From Trametes villosa (lineage: Eukaryota > Basidiomycota > Agaricomycetes > Polyporales > Polyporaceae), in contig PUDQ02000080.1 in assembly GCA_002964805.2 (NCBI GenBank), forward strand, positions 248,001-312,000: a DNA stretch of 64,000 bases, read 5' to 3'. The notes under the pieces are model-generated. The model searched no databases. It was not told the origin of the DNA and saw only the letters and a program-made list of their open reading frames with translations. The stretch's first letter is position 1, and each line of letters starts with the position of its first letter. Shown piece by piece: positions 23,320 through 34,079 of this stretch. The translations under genes were made by a program, and so were the position numbers.

Positions 23320-24534
23320 TTACGCAATAGTGCACCCCTCTGGTAGCTTCGGCAAGCCATCCGCCCCGAGGTCGAAGCCCGGAGGAAGAGGCCCCATTAT
23401 CTCGGCAGGAGGCGAGCCGTACTCTTGCATCTACGCGGCATTCAGTCTTCAGATCGCAGCCTTCTCAGAAGAACGGCGGTACGCACCTCCTGCATGAGCT
23501 CGACGACCTTCAGACCCTTCACCGTGTCATCTTCCGAGTACGTCGGATCCTCGAATATTGTCACGATCTGGGCGACCACCTTGGACTGCGATTCGTAGCG
23601 CTTCTTGTCTTCACTGCTGAGCGTCGCCGCGTTATCCTCCAGATATGAGGGGAACTGCACAAGACATATGTGAGCGCCGTGCCACTCCGGTGGTAGAATA
23701 GCTCATGAACCTTGTCGTGCAGCTCCTTCAAGGGCTCGTATAGGACTTCCTTGCTCATGAGCTGGGACATCATGTTTTCCAAAAGCCCCTGGAGCTCCTC
23801 CTCCGACTCCATCGAGTTCATGTCCCCTCCAAGCCGGCTGAAGATGTCTTCTAGCCCGTCGCCACTTGCGGTGACTTCGTCATTCTACCAACCGTGCATC
23901 AATATCGAAACATTTCACGGAGTGTTGGGCAGCGTGCAAGGAGACCTACCTTCCGGTCGCTTTCTTTCATCCGGTCCATAGCTTTCCGAATGTTCTCCTG
24001 GAACGAGTCCGTCGGCGCACTTGGTGCGTTCGCAGCGCTCGCCGACGCCTTCCCCTTGTCCGAGACGTCTTCCGCGGACATCGCGCCGTTCATGCCATCC
24101 ACAAGCATAGCCTCCCACGCCGCCTTGAACGCCTTCGCGCGCTCCTCGTCCGTCGTACCATCCTCGGCTGCCGAGAGGTCCGGGATCTCGTCCAGGCCGG
24201 CGCCCGAAGCGATGTCCTTGAAGAGGGACTCCATGCCCTTCGTGAGCTCTGCCGCGAAGTCGTCGTCTAGCCCCGCAAGTGGGTCCGCTGCATTGAACTT
24301 GGTCGTAGGAGCCTTGGATGATGATGCATCCTTTGCGGGTGGTGTTGGCGATGCCGAGGAGGTGGATGCGGGGATAGGTTTCACAGCGGGCTTTGGTGGC
24401 GCGGTGAACTGCTCCAAAACGTCTACGGGTCGCGTGAGCTATGTTATGGGTCGAAGGGGTAGCTTGAGTTTGTGCGCACCGTCTAGATCATCCAAATCCT
24501 CTTCTTCCACAGTAACCTTTCGGGGCGCGGCCAT
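23320..24534 (-). CDS. PEX19: Peroxisomal membrane protein import receptor Pex19
   Basis: Cytosolic chaperone and receptor that delivers peroxisomal membrane proteins to Pex3. The acidic N-terminus (MAAPRKVTVEEEDLDDLDD) contains the Pex3-binding region. DPLAGLDDDFAAELTKGMES and AWEAMLVDGMNG lie in the conserved middle. The helical cargo-binding domain reads SEEELQGLLENMMSQLMSKE, LYEPLKELHDK|FPSYLED and KVVAQIVTIFEDP. It ends PPGFDLGADGLPKLPEGCTIA, whose last four residues CTIA fit a CaaX farnesylation box, a known Pex19 feature. Five exons; the last intron joins VELMQE to MQEYGSPPAE. It shares a 380-bp divergent promoter with MED8. Confidence 0.93.
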
Positions 24535-24914
24535 AGTGTATGACTCCTAAAGCCTGAGCTTGAAGTGGCTGATCCCGGGAGGGATGTGTACCGGAACCTT
24601 TGCCGTCTGGTTGCACCGGTTGTATCTCGTCCGGCCAAGTCGCAACGCCCTGAGTAGCCTTCCGACCTCGTAGATGGGGGTAGAAAGCAAGCTTGAATAT
24701 GCCCGCGCTACCCCTCGCGCCGGGAAGAGATGCCTGTACAGACAATCACGCGCCCAGCTTGCGCGGGGTAAATGCATATGGGCGCTTAACGATGGGCGTG
24801 GTTAACGCGCTCGACTTCGCGTGCCGCAACTTGATTTCTTTCAACGACGATCTCGCTCGCGCCGACGTCGAGCTCATCGCTGTTGACACTCATATCTTCT
24901 CTTTCTTATTCGCA
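24535..24914. promoter_or_regulatory. Divergent promoter of PEX19 and MED8
   Basis: A 380-bp region between opposite ATGs. No TATA box stands out. Confidence 0.5.
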
Positions 24915-25757
24915 ATGGCTTCGTCGTCGAACAGCTATCCGTCTCTGCCTGGTCTGCAGCCCTCTGAAAGGGCCGGTCTACCGTTCGACCTCCAAGCTCT
25001 CCCGGTCTCTCAGCTAGAGTCTCTGAAGTTCAAGGCGAACCAGATCATCGAGTCTATCCAGCTACTACAACGTACGATAGAGATGGGTGGACAGGCTGTG
25101 ATGCCCGCGTGGCCAGACATCCTCTCGAAGTACAACATCCTGCTCTCCCAGTCCCACAACATCTCTATGTCACTCCTCGCGGCGCACCAAGCGAACGCGA
25201 ACGCACAGCAAGGAAACCCCTACGAGAAGATCGCGCTGCACCCGCGCGTGCCTCTCACCGACGCGCAACTCGACAACGAGCTCATCCCCCTCCTGCGCAA
25301 CCAGCAGACCACCGACGTCCTCCGCGTCGAAAACGAGACCGTCCGCCACCTCGCGGAACACATGGAGACGAAGGGCTCGCTCGGCGTCCTCGGACACGCC
25401 CCGCGCGCGGGCGGGAAGCACGTCGAGTACGATGACGTGCTGCGTGAATGCGAGCAGATCCGCGTCGAACACGACCAGCGCGTCGAGCGCGCAACCCGCG
25501 CCGTCACTCTCCTCCGCGAGAAGTACGACTGGAAGGCGCGCGTCGAGGTCGAGCAGGAGGAGCCCGAAGAGCTCGACTGGGACCCGCGCATGCCGGAGGA
25601 AGGGGCGTCCACTGGGGCGGAGCTGAGCGAGGAGGGTGGCTCGGAGACACCGAGTGGGCGGCAGAGCAACGACAGCGAGGAGGAGGAAGAGCTCGAGGAG
25701 GTCCTCGGCAACGGCGAGCACACTCCCGAGCCTCCGACGCCGACGATGCAGGAATAG
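24915..25757 (+). CDS. MED8: Mediator complex subunit 8
   Basis: Head-module subunit of the Mediator coactivator that links transcription factors to RNA polymerase II. Uninterrupted 280-codon frame. The start MASSSNSYPSLPGLQ was chosen over an upstream in-frame ATG at 24693 because the Med8 homology begins here. The conserved helical region reads LPVSQLESLKFKANQIIESI, MPAWPDILSKYNILLSQSHN and KIALHPRVPLTDAQLDNELI. A second helical region, RVEHDQRVERATRAVTLLREKY, is followed by an acidic disordered tail (NDSEEEEELEEVLGNG). Its stop is only 82 bp before the next ATG on the same strand. Confidence 0.9.
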   Translation: MASSSNSYPSLPGLQPSERAGLPFDLQALPVSQLESLKFKANQIIESIQLLQRTIEMGGQAVMPAWPDILSKYNILLSQSHNISMSLLAAHQANANAQQGNPYEKIALHPRVPLTDAQLDNELIPLLRNQQTTDVLRVENETVRHLAEHMETKGSLGVLGHAPRAGGKHVEYDDVLRECEQIRVEHDQRVERATRAVTLLREKYDWKARVEVEQEEPEELDWDPRMPEEGASTGAELSEEGGSETPSGRQSNDSEEEEELEEVLGNGEHTPEPPTPTMQE

Positions 25758-25839
25758 GCGCGTCATTTGAGGTGTGTTATCGCATCTAGGCGCTCGCTCG
25801 CGTCCTTCATCCGGACCTCCACTCATATCGCGTGCAGGT

Positions 25840-26913
25840 ATGGCCGACGTGACCAAGGAGGATGCGCAGCGTATTCTGGACCGGTATCGTGGGGAGGCGA
25901 TTGTCGTCGCGGACTTCAAGCCTCTCGCGAGCCCAGGTTTCGAGTGCGTATATGCGCGAGTGATCAGCGGACCTGAACGCAGAACTGACCCGATGTACAG
26001 TGCATTCACCCCCACGCGCGGGTATGTAGTCAAGATCGACGATGGCACATCGTACATATTGAAAGCCGCATCTCCCGCATCCGCAAGCTCCGTCTCCTAC
26101 GTGCCCAACACGCTCTCCACAGAGCACGCCCTCCTCAATCTCCTCGCTTCTCAGACAGACATCCCTCATCCGACCGTACACACCCTCGACATCTCTCAGG
26201 ACATCGTCCCCTTCCCCTATCTCCTCCTCTCCCACCCACGCGGCATCCCCCTCTCCGCCGCACGCGCCTCCGGCAAACTCTCCCCCCGGCAAGCAGCACT
26301 CCTCGACCTCCGCACCGGTGCCTACCTGAAGCAACTCCACGAGCGCGTGCAGAACGACTGGTTCGGTCTCCCCACGCAGGAGAAGGACGAGCTCTACAGC
26401 TGGCAGGAGGCGTTCACGCCGCTGCTCGAGGGTCTGCTCGAGGACGCGCGCGCTGCGGGCATCGAGCTGCCGTACGAGGATCTGCACCGGGCGATGTCGC
26501 GCGCGATCGGCTTCTTCCTATTCGACGACTGCGAGGTGCCCTCGCTCATCTCGTTTATGGGCGGCGACGACGCGACGTTCGTGGACTTCGACCTTGAGGC
26601 AGGCGTGCCGGGTGGTGAGGACGCCGAGGTCGCGGTCACGTCCTTTGCGTCGGTCTCGCATGCGCTGTGGGGCGACCCGCTGCTGGAAACTATGCTGCTG
26701 AACCCGAGCGAGGCGTTCGTCGAGGGATACGGCGGGCCGCTAATCATCTTCGGGCGACAGAAGACGAAGCGGCTGTGGTACACCGTTTTCCTCTCGCTGG
26801 TTGTCTTGTTGCAGGCGAAGAAGAGCGGGGAGAGCGATCACGAGAAGGTGAAGTGGGCGACAGAGACGCTGCAGAAGTCGGTGGAGTCTCTAAAGGACGC
26901 ACCTTGTTACTGA
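25840..26913 (+). CDS. APH/choline-kinase-fold protein lacking the canonical catalytic loop
   Basis: A 357-aa uninterrupted frame starting MADVTKEDAQRILDRY. The N-lobe resembles aminoglycoside phosphotransferase-like proteins: GYVVKIDDGTSYILKAA (the Lys strand), STEHALLNLLASQTDIPHP and FPYLLLSHPRGIPL (hinge). The C-lobe has DLRTGAYLKQLHERVQNDWFG. In the usual family the catalytic segment reads like H-G-D-x-x-x-x-N followed by a D-W/F-E strand. Here the corresponding stretch is PSLISFMGGDDATFVDFDLE, without the His and Asn, although FVDFD keeps the metal-binding-Asp-like strand. So it may be a pseudokinase, or a divergent enzyme. Family placement is an inference from fold-level patterns. An in-frame ATG at 25774 lies only 17 bp after the MED8 stop and is less likely. 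Confidence 0.7.
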   Translation: MADVTKEDAQRILDRYRGEAIVVADFKPLASPGFECVYARVISGPERRTDPMYSAFTPTRGYVVKIDDGTSYILKAASPASASSVSYVPNTLSTEHALLNLLASQTDIPHPTVHTLDISQDIVPFPYLLLSHPRGIPLSAARASGKLSPRQAALLDLRTGAYLKQLHERVQNDWFGLPTQEKDELYSWQEAFTPLLEGLLEDARAAGIELPYEDLHRAMSRAIGFFLFDDCEVPSLISFMGGDDATFVDFDLEAGVPGGEDAEVAVTSFASVSHALWGDPLLETMLLNPSEAFVEGYGGPLIIFGRQKTKRLWYTVFLSLVVLLQAKKSGESDHEKVKWATETLQKSVESLKDAPCY

Positions 26914-27088
26914 GGTTGCCCGTCTATAACGCTGTACCACTATCTGTGAATCGAAGCAAAACAACATCGCAGAGACATCGCGCATATATGCTCGCGACAG
27001 AACTATGAACAAGTATGATACAGAAATCCCCGATATCCCAGGATAAATATCGTGTGCAGCACAACAAAACGAAAACGCCAACCCACCA

Positions 27089-29544
27089 TCACGCCCACGG
27101 GTTGTCTTCGTCGATGATGAGATGCGCATGCGCGGGCGGCGCCTCCTCCCGCACGACCGTCGCCTCCTCCGCCGCATCCTGCTCCAGCTCCGCGAGCTCG
27201 TCCACATCCACGTCCTCGCCCACCCCGAACACCTCCTGCCCGCCCTCCTGGTGCGGCGACGGGCTCGCGCGCTCGACCTCGATCTCGCCTTGCCTCCGCT
27301 CTCCACCGACATCGACCTCGTAGCCGCGACGGTATACGCGGTGTAGCGCACTGCCGCCGCGTACTGCTGGCTCGCCTTTCCTCCGTTCGCGCGTCATCTC
27401 TTCCTCCGCTGCGCGGGGGTCCTCCACGACCAGGTCGACCGCATCTGGTGGCAGCACCGGACGCTCCTCGTCGGGCTTCGGAGACGGGGGAGGGCGCGGG
27501 CTGCCTTTTGACGACGACGGTGTCTGCGGCGAGGCGGAGTTGGTGCGAGATATGGGGTGTACGTGGGGTGCGCGTGGGGACGGTCGTGTTTTGGGGGACT
27601 GGCCCGGTGAGTTCCGTGCGCTCGTGTACCGTAGCTGGACTTCATGCGGCCCACGCGGGGAGGAGAGCCGCTCGGTCTCCTTGTCGATGATAACATCGTC
27701 TGACGAGACGCGCACCGCCGGCGTCTTGCCCTTGCCCACCCCGCTACCCGAGCCGCGCGAATCGAGCGGGGGCCGCTCCGAAGTGTCGACCGCGCCGTAC
27801 ATGCCCTGGTGCCGCCGCATCCCCCCAATGGGGGAGTACCACGCGCTGTGCTCGTCGCGCAGGATGCGCTCCTCCTCGATCCACATGTGCTTGCGCGCGA
27901 GCTCCGAGCTCACGTCGACGCACGGGTAGTTGTAGTCGCCGAAGAGGTACTGCTTGCTGTGCTCGTACAGCTCCTCGTCCGTGTCGTCGATCTCGAAGGG
28001 GAGGTCGTAGCCCTCCTCCGCGAGCGGGTCCCCAGCGAAGAGCGAGAAGCCCTCGTCGGGAGGGGAGAGGAGGTCTGGCGCGGTGTGCACAACGTCGTCG
28101 GCCTGCGATCCGAGTAACGGCGCGTAGACTTCTTCCGTTTGGTCTGCGCCTGCGACTTGCCCGACGGCCCTGTTAACACGACGCTCGAATCTGCCAGGTG
28201 GGCGCGTCGTTGTCGCCGGCTGCGGGAGCCAGTATTTCCGTCGGCCACCCTGACTGTATCGCAGACCAGCACGGATTCGCCTGTCGCGCCCCGCACCCTG
28301 GTGGATCTGCCCTTCGCTCGGCTCGAACTCGCGGTAGTCCATGCCTTCGCCACGGAGAGTGATTTTCACGTCCTCGACTACATCCTTGAGGCCAAACGCA
28401 TCGCGAAACGCGTATGGGAAGGGCAGCCGGGCGACGTAGGACGAGTGCTTGTCGACATAGTCGCGTGTTGCGAACGCATACATGTGCGCAATCGCGAACA
28501 GGGGCATCTCGAAGCAGATGAGGGTGTCGGTGAGCCCAAGCGAGATGTGTTCGTTATCGGTGTACGGCCCGAGCTTGTTGATCGCGCCGCCAGCGACCAG
28601 GATGGAGATACCGAGCGACTGCCAGAAGCAGAAGAACAGAATCCCCTTGACGCACAAGAATTTGGGCATAGGGCTATGGAATGTCAGCACGCACCTCCGC
28701 AGGAGGTGGGGCGGTGACGTACCGGAACGGCTTCAAATCGTCGTTCACGCACATCCAGAAGATGGCGAGACAGTACAGCGCCAAGCATATACTGACGTTG
28801 TACACGATGCTGATGTACAGGTATCCGGAACCGGCGCGGAGGTCTCCTTCGTTGTACTTTCCAACCGCCTTGAGGATAACGGTAGCAAGAGCGAGGATTG
28901 GCTTGAGTTGGACATACTCTGTATGGGCCTGTTAGCGTTGGAGCGGACACTCGGCCACAGTGCACTCACGGATGACGCCCCGCTTGAGGAACAAGAACGT
29001 ATACGGGTCGCTAACGTCCACCTCTCTCCAAAACAGGTTTCCGGGGAATACGGGATACTTCGGCGGGCGTCCATGCAGGAGGATTAGAAGCGACCGCTCG
29101 CCGCCGAGGTATGCAATGAGCAGATCAAAAAAGCAGTAGATCACGAAAGCCTGTTCGCGACCGGTTGTCTTAGCGAGGCCAAGGGAAGCATATAGGGAAC
29201 TCACCTCGTAGATATCTCGTACAGCATCGATGAAGAAGGCGGCCTCGAGCGAGAATAAGGATATGAAAGACGCGATAGCGTACAGTGGCACCATGAGCAT
29301 GATTCGTATAACCTGTCTGCCCCGGATGTTACGACTGTACCCTGCCAAGAGTTGCACGGAGTACGTACCGTTGCAAATGTGGTTTCCTGTAGTTCTTGAG
29401 ATGCATCGTGATAGACATTGCGGAGACGATTGTGGCGACCGCGGTGCAGACTCCAGCCACAAGGAGGATAGGTAGGGGGAGTGCTGAGCCGGAGCCATGG
29501 CCCAGCTTTGGCAAGAGGCTCGTCGCCGTCAACCCGGAGCTCAT
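27089..29544 (-). CDS. Ost-alpha/TMEM184 family (DUF300) seven-helix membrane protein
   Basis: Membrane protein related to organic solute transporter alpha; in yeasts and plants the family is linked to vacuolar or endosomal membranes. It starts MSSGLTATSLLPKLGHGSG. Helices include LPLPILLVAGVCTAVATIVS, MLMVPLYAIASFISLFS, AFVIYCFFDLLIAYLGG, LYISIVYNVSICLALYCLAI and CVKGILFFCFWQSLGIS. Family signatures are RKPHLQRQVIRIMLMVPLY, LLHGRPPKYPVFPGNLFW and FAIAHMYAFATRDYVDK. The C-terminal ~400 residues are one long hydrophilic exon, rich in Pro, Ser and acidic residues (for example SSKGSPRPPPSPKPDEERP), so the cytosolic tail is larger than the membrane domain. Divergent from the HMG-box gene, 245 bp between ATGs. 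Confidence 0.87.
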
Positions 29545-29789
29545 CGTCGTCGCCGTGCTCGTGGTCGATGAGCAAGCAAGTCTTGGACAAGCTGCGCGCC
29601 GCGCTGCGCAGGACGTCGATGAAGACCGGAACCAAGTACAGAGTGCTAAGCGCCGAGAATGACGCACCCGGAAGCATTTACACGATACTTATGTTTATGT
29701 AACTCCGGTAACCAATGCCATTTAGGGACTTAGCGAGCACATGCGACCGAGTTAACTCTGTTCCTCTCCTCCATCCCGCACCCAACACC
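29545..29789. promoter_or_regulatory. Divergent promoter of the DUF300 and HMG-box genes
   Basis: A 245-bp region between opposite ATGs; no distinct motif recognised. Confidence 0.45.
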
Positions 29790-30986
29790 ATGCTCCCCCG
29801 CCTCGTAACACGCGTTTTCCCCCGCGCATACGCGTCACCAGCCTCGCATGTGGGGCTCCTACTAGCTGCGAACGCGCACCGGCGCGTCGCCGCGCGGACG
29901 TTCCTGACAACGGCGTCCGTCGAGGAGCCAGCAACCAAGAAGGCGAAGGAGCCAGCGCCCAAGAAAGCGAAGGCGCCCGCAACCTCTGCCGCAAAGGCCG
30001 CGCCGAAGAGGAAGAAGCGCACGACCACTGAGTCGGACGAGGCGAAGGCAGCCAAGAAGGCAGCAGAGAAAGAGAAGACCAAGGCTCGGGTCGCGAAAGC
30101 GAAAGCAAGGGCGGCGAAATTGAGGGCGGAAGAGAGGCTGAAGAACCCCGCGACGCGCCTCCAGGCCCCGATTAAACGTTCGTGCCAGTCTCGTCGTGAA
30201 CTCCCTGGCAAACGTTGATCTGGCGGTGCGGACGCGTGTTTGCTTTCGCAGTGATCAGGGTCAACAAGGATGAGCTCCCTCCGAAGAGCCCGCGCACCGC
30301 GTACAACATCTACGTGCAGGAGAACTACAGCAGCGTCGCCGTCAACCCTGAGCAGGGTGACAACACCACACACAAGGACGACTTCACCTATCGCAACAGA
30401 GAGCTGGCAAAGCGCTGGAAGGACATGACGGAAGAGGAGAAGAGGGTACGCATGACATTCTCCCTATATCCCGAGCTTGAACGTGTCTCACCAATGTGTA
30501 CCCAACAGCCGTATCGCGAGAAAGAAGAGCTAGCCAAGGCCAAATACCGCGAGGACTCTGAGCAGTGGTACAAGACCACCAACCCGCGCGTTGTCCAAGC
30601 TCTCCGGGCGCAGGGGAAGCAGGTACCGGGAAAGCCAGACGAATTCAAGCGACCGCTGAGTGCTTACCTCCGGTATATATCTCTCGTTCACCTGTGCGTG
30701 CAACCATGTTGACAGCGGGTTCGCCTGTACCAGGTTCCACATCAAGATACTGCCCTCCATTAAGACTCCAGAGGGTCTTAGCAGCAAGGAAGCCCTCGTT
30801 TATCGCGGCAAGCTATCAGGCGAGCAGTGGAAAAACCTTCCCGAAGAGGAGAAAGCGGTATGTCGGCCATGTCTCCATCGCGCGCATATCTTGCTAACGC
30901 CGTCCCAGCCTTATGAAGCTGAGTTCCAGAAGGAGATGGAGGCGTACCGCGAGGCGGTGAAGGAACGGGTAAAGGCAGCGACCTGA
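29790..30986 (+). CDS. Mitochondrial HMG-box DNA-binding protein (Abf2/TFAM-like)
   Basis: Predicted packaging or transcription protein of mitochondrial DNA. The N-terminus (MLPRLVTRVFPRAYASPAS, then RRVAARTFLTTASVEE) is a classic Arg-rich mitochondrial presequence with a likely cleavage near residue 40-45. A Lys/Ala-rich linker follows (KKAKAPATSAAKAAPKRKKR, then EAKAAKKAAEKEKTKARVAK). Two HMG boxes: box A PPKSPRTAYNIYVQENYSS to DMTEEEKRPYREKEELAKAK, and box B KRPLSAYLR, LSGEQWKNLPEEEKAPYE, ending EAVKERVKAAT. Five exons. The paired boxes with presequence fit the Abf2/TFAM architecture; orthology to either was not tested. Confidence 0.85.
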
Positions 30987-31790
30987 GCGATAGCTCCATC
31001 CTTCGCTGCTCCTTCCCTCCCAGTTCATTTCCCCTGTATATCTTACATGACCGTTCTTTGCATCCCCACATTACGATCCTCTTACTGACCCAGAGCGAAT
31101 AGCCGCGCTTGAACTACTACTCCAGCGAGTTCACCTATCCTTTACATTCATAGTCGCTAGTAGTTTGTACATTGCTTTAGAAAGCATAATCGTCACCCGT
31201 TGCTCACGTCTGCGACCTTCTTCGCCGAGAACCCTGCACCGATGGCTGTGACGAAGAAGCGGTTTGGCTTGATGTCTTGCTTGACAGTGCTGTAGGCGCC
31301 TGACCTCACCGCGAGGGATAGGCTGAAGTGGTCCAATATACACATCGGAGCATATGCCGTGCCCTGTGAGACGAGATCGTTGCCGCTTGGACTTGACAGG
31401 GGGTATCACGGATAGCATACACTCGGCATAAATCAAAATATATCCGTCTCGGGGGGAGGAAGGGAGGGTTCACAGGGCGGCGGCGCGATGCCCGCGGCGC
31501 GGAAGAGGGCAGTAGGTGGAGGAGGGGGGAAGGTTCAGGGGGGTCTGTAGTGGAGACCAGGAGCGATGCAAACGAGCGACAGCGGGTTTAGGAAGAAGGG
31601 TATAACGTATGCGGAACCGAGAACGTACTGAGCAATAATGATGCAAAGGGGGATCGAACAGGGAGAAAAAGTCAAGTCAAGTCAAGACGAGCCATGCCAG
31701 CGTACCCTCGAGTCTACAACGCCGGCGCCACGGTCCACAGCCAGGGGAAACATATTGTCGTAACGCAACGCGACATTACGGGGGAGCCGG
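30987..31790. other. Convergent intergenic region, 0.8 kb
   Basis: Lies between the stops of the HMG-box and RAX1 genes, longer than needed for two terminators. A short GTCAA repeat run sits at about 31668-31686. A minus-strand stretch at 31196-31370 looks coding (listed separately). Confidence 0.4.
31196..31370 (-). other. Possible short coding exon, protein unidentified
   Basis: After a CAG at about 31371 the minus strand reads GTAYAPMCILDHFSLSLAVR, then AYSTVKQDIKPNRFFVTAIG and ends AGFSAKKVADVSNG plus stop. Third positions are about 75-80% G/C, as in nearby exons. No start exon was fixed and the plus strand here is also open for about 35 codons, so the signal is ambiguous. It could be the last exon of a small membrane or mitochondrial protein. 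Confidence 0.3.
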
Positions 31791-33129
31791 TCAGAGCCTG
31801 TGCCCTGGCACGGCCCAGAAGATCATGGTGAGCGCGACCGAGCACGCGGCGACCAGGACGGTGACCCAGATCGCGCGGCCGAGCAACAGCTTCTTGACGT
31901 ATGGTTCGCGGATGCTCAGCGTGCGGAACGGCGTCGACTCGGACTGGCCGAGGAACACCAGGACGGGGTCAAGCTCGTACTGGTGGGAGATGAGGAAGAG
32001 AATGGCGAGCGTATACGGGATGAAGAGCTATGCGAAGGCATCAGTATTCTGCCCCGCGCGAGAAGCGAATAGAGGCTGCTCACGAAGAATCGCTTGGATT
32101 TAGGTTGAACGTCAAGGAAGATGAGGGAGAAGCCGACCGCCAGCCCGACCCAGAGGATGATGAGGCCAGCAATGAGGCGCACGAGCGCGGACACGGGCGT
32201 GAGATTCCCGAAGGCCTTCGCTCGCAGGAACCGCGGGAAGGCGTCCTGCTCCATCGCGCGGTAGCAGTACTCCTTCTGCGAGTGGAACATGTCCGGAATC
32301 TGCGCCATGAGCGCCACCTCGCTCTGAGACCTGGGCTCGTGCGAGCTGTTCAGCGGGAAGGTGTGGATGCGCAGCGCGGGCGGGAGGTAGATTTCGTGGC
32401 TCTCGTTCGAGCCGGGTGTATTTGCCGCGGGAGACAGGTAGCGGTAGTAGATGCGCTCGGCCGACGCGATGAGATCCTGACGGGTGATCGCCTGCGAGCG
32501 GGGAATGATGGTGGGGGCGCGCGACGCCCGCTTGAAGAGCGTCGGGGTCCGCCCAGACAACGAGAAGGGGGTTGTCGAGCGTGGCGGCTCCGTCGTTCCA
32601 ACGGCGGTGTTGCCACCTGGCGAGATGGACCTCATGCGCGGGCTGGGACTCCGGGCGGCTGCCTTCTCATCCGTCGCAGCGAGGTTTTGCCTATCCTGGT
32701 CGGAAAACATCTCCCCAGTGCTCGCCGTGCTCCGTTTCGTGCCCGTGTGCGGGTTGAGGCCCACCACGGTGCCGTAGATCGACCCCCGCCTGCGCGCATA
32801 GTCCCAGTACTCCGGCCAGTCCTCGCGGATCGTGCGCCCCGACTTGCGGACGTCCTTGAAGTAGGCGCGGCACAGGTTCTCGTGCTGCTGCACGTCGAGC
32901 CAGAAGTCGAGGATATCTTCTGCGCCCTCACGTTGCAGGAAGAGGCTAGCGTAGTCGATCACGACGCGGGCATGAGGTAAACGGTATGTCGCGGCAGCCT
33001 GGCAACTCACTAGAACATGAACAGATCCACGGGCGGGCGTGTCCGGCGCGAGAGGACCTCCGTAAAGGTGGGGAGACGGTGTGAGCGGTCTTTGGCCCAG
33101 TCATCCTGGCGGCGTTGCTCGTCGTCCAT
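31791..33129 (-). CDS. RAX1: RGS-domain membrane protein, Rax1-like
   Basis: Membrane protein with an N-terminal RGS domain. In yeast Rax1 marks bud sites; in filamentous fungi relatives modulate growth and G-protein signalling. MDDEQRRQDDWAKDRSHRLP starts at 33129. TFTEVLSRRTRPPVDLFMFY joins across an intron to LFLQREGAEDILDFWLDVQQ and HENLCRAYFKDVRKSG, the start of the split RGS fold. A disordered insert (about 100 residues, Ser/Thr/Pro-rich) precedes ITRQDLIASAERIYYRYLSP, SKEYCYRAMEQDAFPRFLRA-like second-half helices. Three membrane spans close the protein (VRLIAGLIILWVGLAVGFSL, IPYTLAILFLISHQY, IWVTVLVAACSVALTMIFW), ending VPGHRL. Divergent from NDUFA2 (212 bp). Confidence 0.83.
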
Positions 33130-33341
33130 GGCGGCGGGATCGCTGTCGGCGACGGTGAAGAGGGGGGCGAAGGAGAGCGCCAGGAACAACGCGGTCGTCG
33201 CGTTGGGTGTTCAACAACTCACGCCCGTTAAGTCGGTTATCCGTCCAAATATGGGCATAGCGTTACACACGATTATGTCAGGCGGGGTAAATCGTGCTCG
33301 AAATTCCCGGCCGCTTGCCGAGCGCGTCCATCTCTCCAACC
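33130..33341. promoter_or_regulatory. Divergent promoter of RAX1 and NDUFA2
   Basis: A 212-bp region between opposite ATGs, the tightest divergent pair in the window. Confidence 0.5.
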
Positions 33342-33731
33342 ATGTCGTCCTTCGCCAAAGCTCTCTCTCCTGCAGTCAGGGAAATCCGCATTCTCTGCTG
33401 CCAGTCGGGCGCGGCATCGGCGGGCACCAGGTGAGCCTCAAGATGCAGTATAATGGACGAATACTGACTCTCCTCAGGCAATTCATCACCTCGCATTACC
33501 CGACGCTCAAGCAGCACAACCCGGACCTCCCCGTCCTCATTCGCCAGGCGAAGGGCACGCCTGCTCGGATATTTGCGCGGTTCGGTGCGTCTGGACAGTC
33601 ATCTCACTAGCATATAGCGCGCTAACCTTACCCCGTACTCAGAGCAGGGGCAGGAGAAGCACGTGGAGGTCGAGGGCCTCTCGTCTTCGGACGTAGCGTC
33701 GAAGCTCTCCCAGCTGTTGAGCGTCTCATAA
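33342..33731 (+). CDS. NDUFA2: NADH:ubiquinone oxidoreductase subunit NDUFA2 (B8, 10.5 kDa)
   Basis: Accessory matrix-arm subunit of respiratory complex I, with a thioredoxin-like L51/S25/CI-B8 fold. Three small exons give 94 residues, the normal length. MSSFAKALSPAVREIRILCC leads into QSGAASAGTR|QFITSHYPTL. KQHNPDLPVLIRQAKGTPAR and IFARFEQGQEKHVEVEGLSS are the conserved core; it ends SKLSQLLSVS. The introns (near 33433-33479 and 33585-33642) keep frame on joining. Family recognition is firm despite the short exons. Confidence 0.92.
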
Positions 33732-34079
33732 TGCTGCTGTTACGCTCTGTTCTTGTTTTCGACACTATTGACATCGCTGGCTGGTACCCTCTGCCCCTGC
33801 CGTAAGCTCTGTTTGTCGGTCGCACGGTGCGTATCGTTCCTGTTAGCTTTCCACTCATCCACCGTCTGTTCCCACTACGCCAACAATAATCCTCGTGTGA
33901 GAAAGCGTCGCGAGCATGGTCAGCATCAAAGTCTGGACACCGACGCGCCTGTTCTGATGCGAATATCCGGATGCAAGCACGGTCACTGTGTGCGCCGTCA
34001 CGACCGCCCGTATATAAGAGCGTTGCGAGCCACTCAACGATCATCAATACGTCTTGCCCTTCGACTTGCCTGGTAAAGG
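33732..34079. promoter_or_regulatory. NDUFA2 3' flank and SDR promoter, with TATA box
   Basis: About 350 bp between two plus-strand genes. A TATATAAG at 34011-34018 lies about 65 bp upstream of the SDR ATG at 34080, a good core promoter. Confidence 0.6.

Noticed and set aside
27122..28717. Plus-strand frames opposite the DUF300 C-terminal tail
   Set aside because: Shadow frames; the minus strand is a continuous exon joined to the seven-helix domain.
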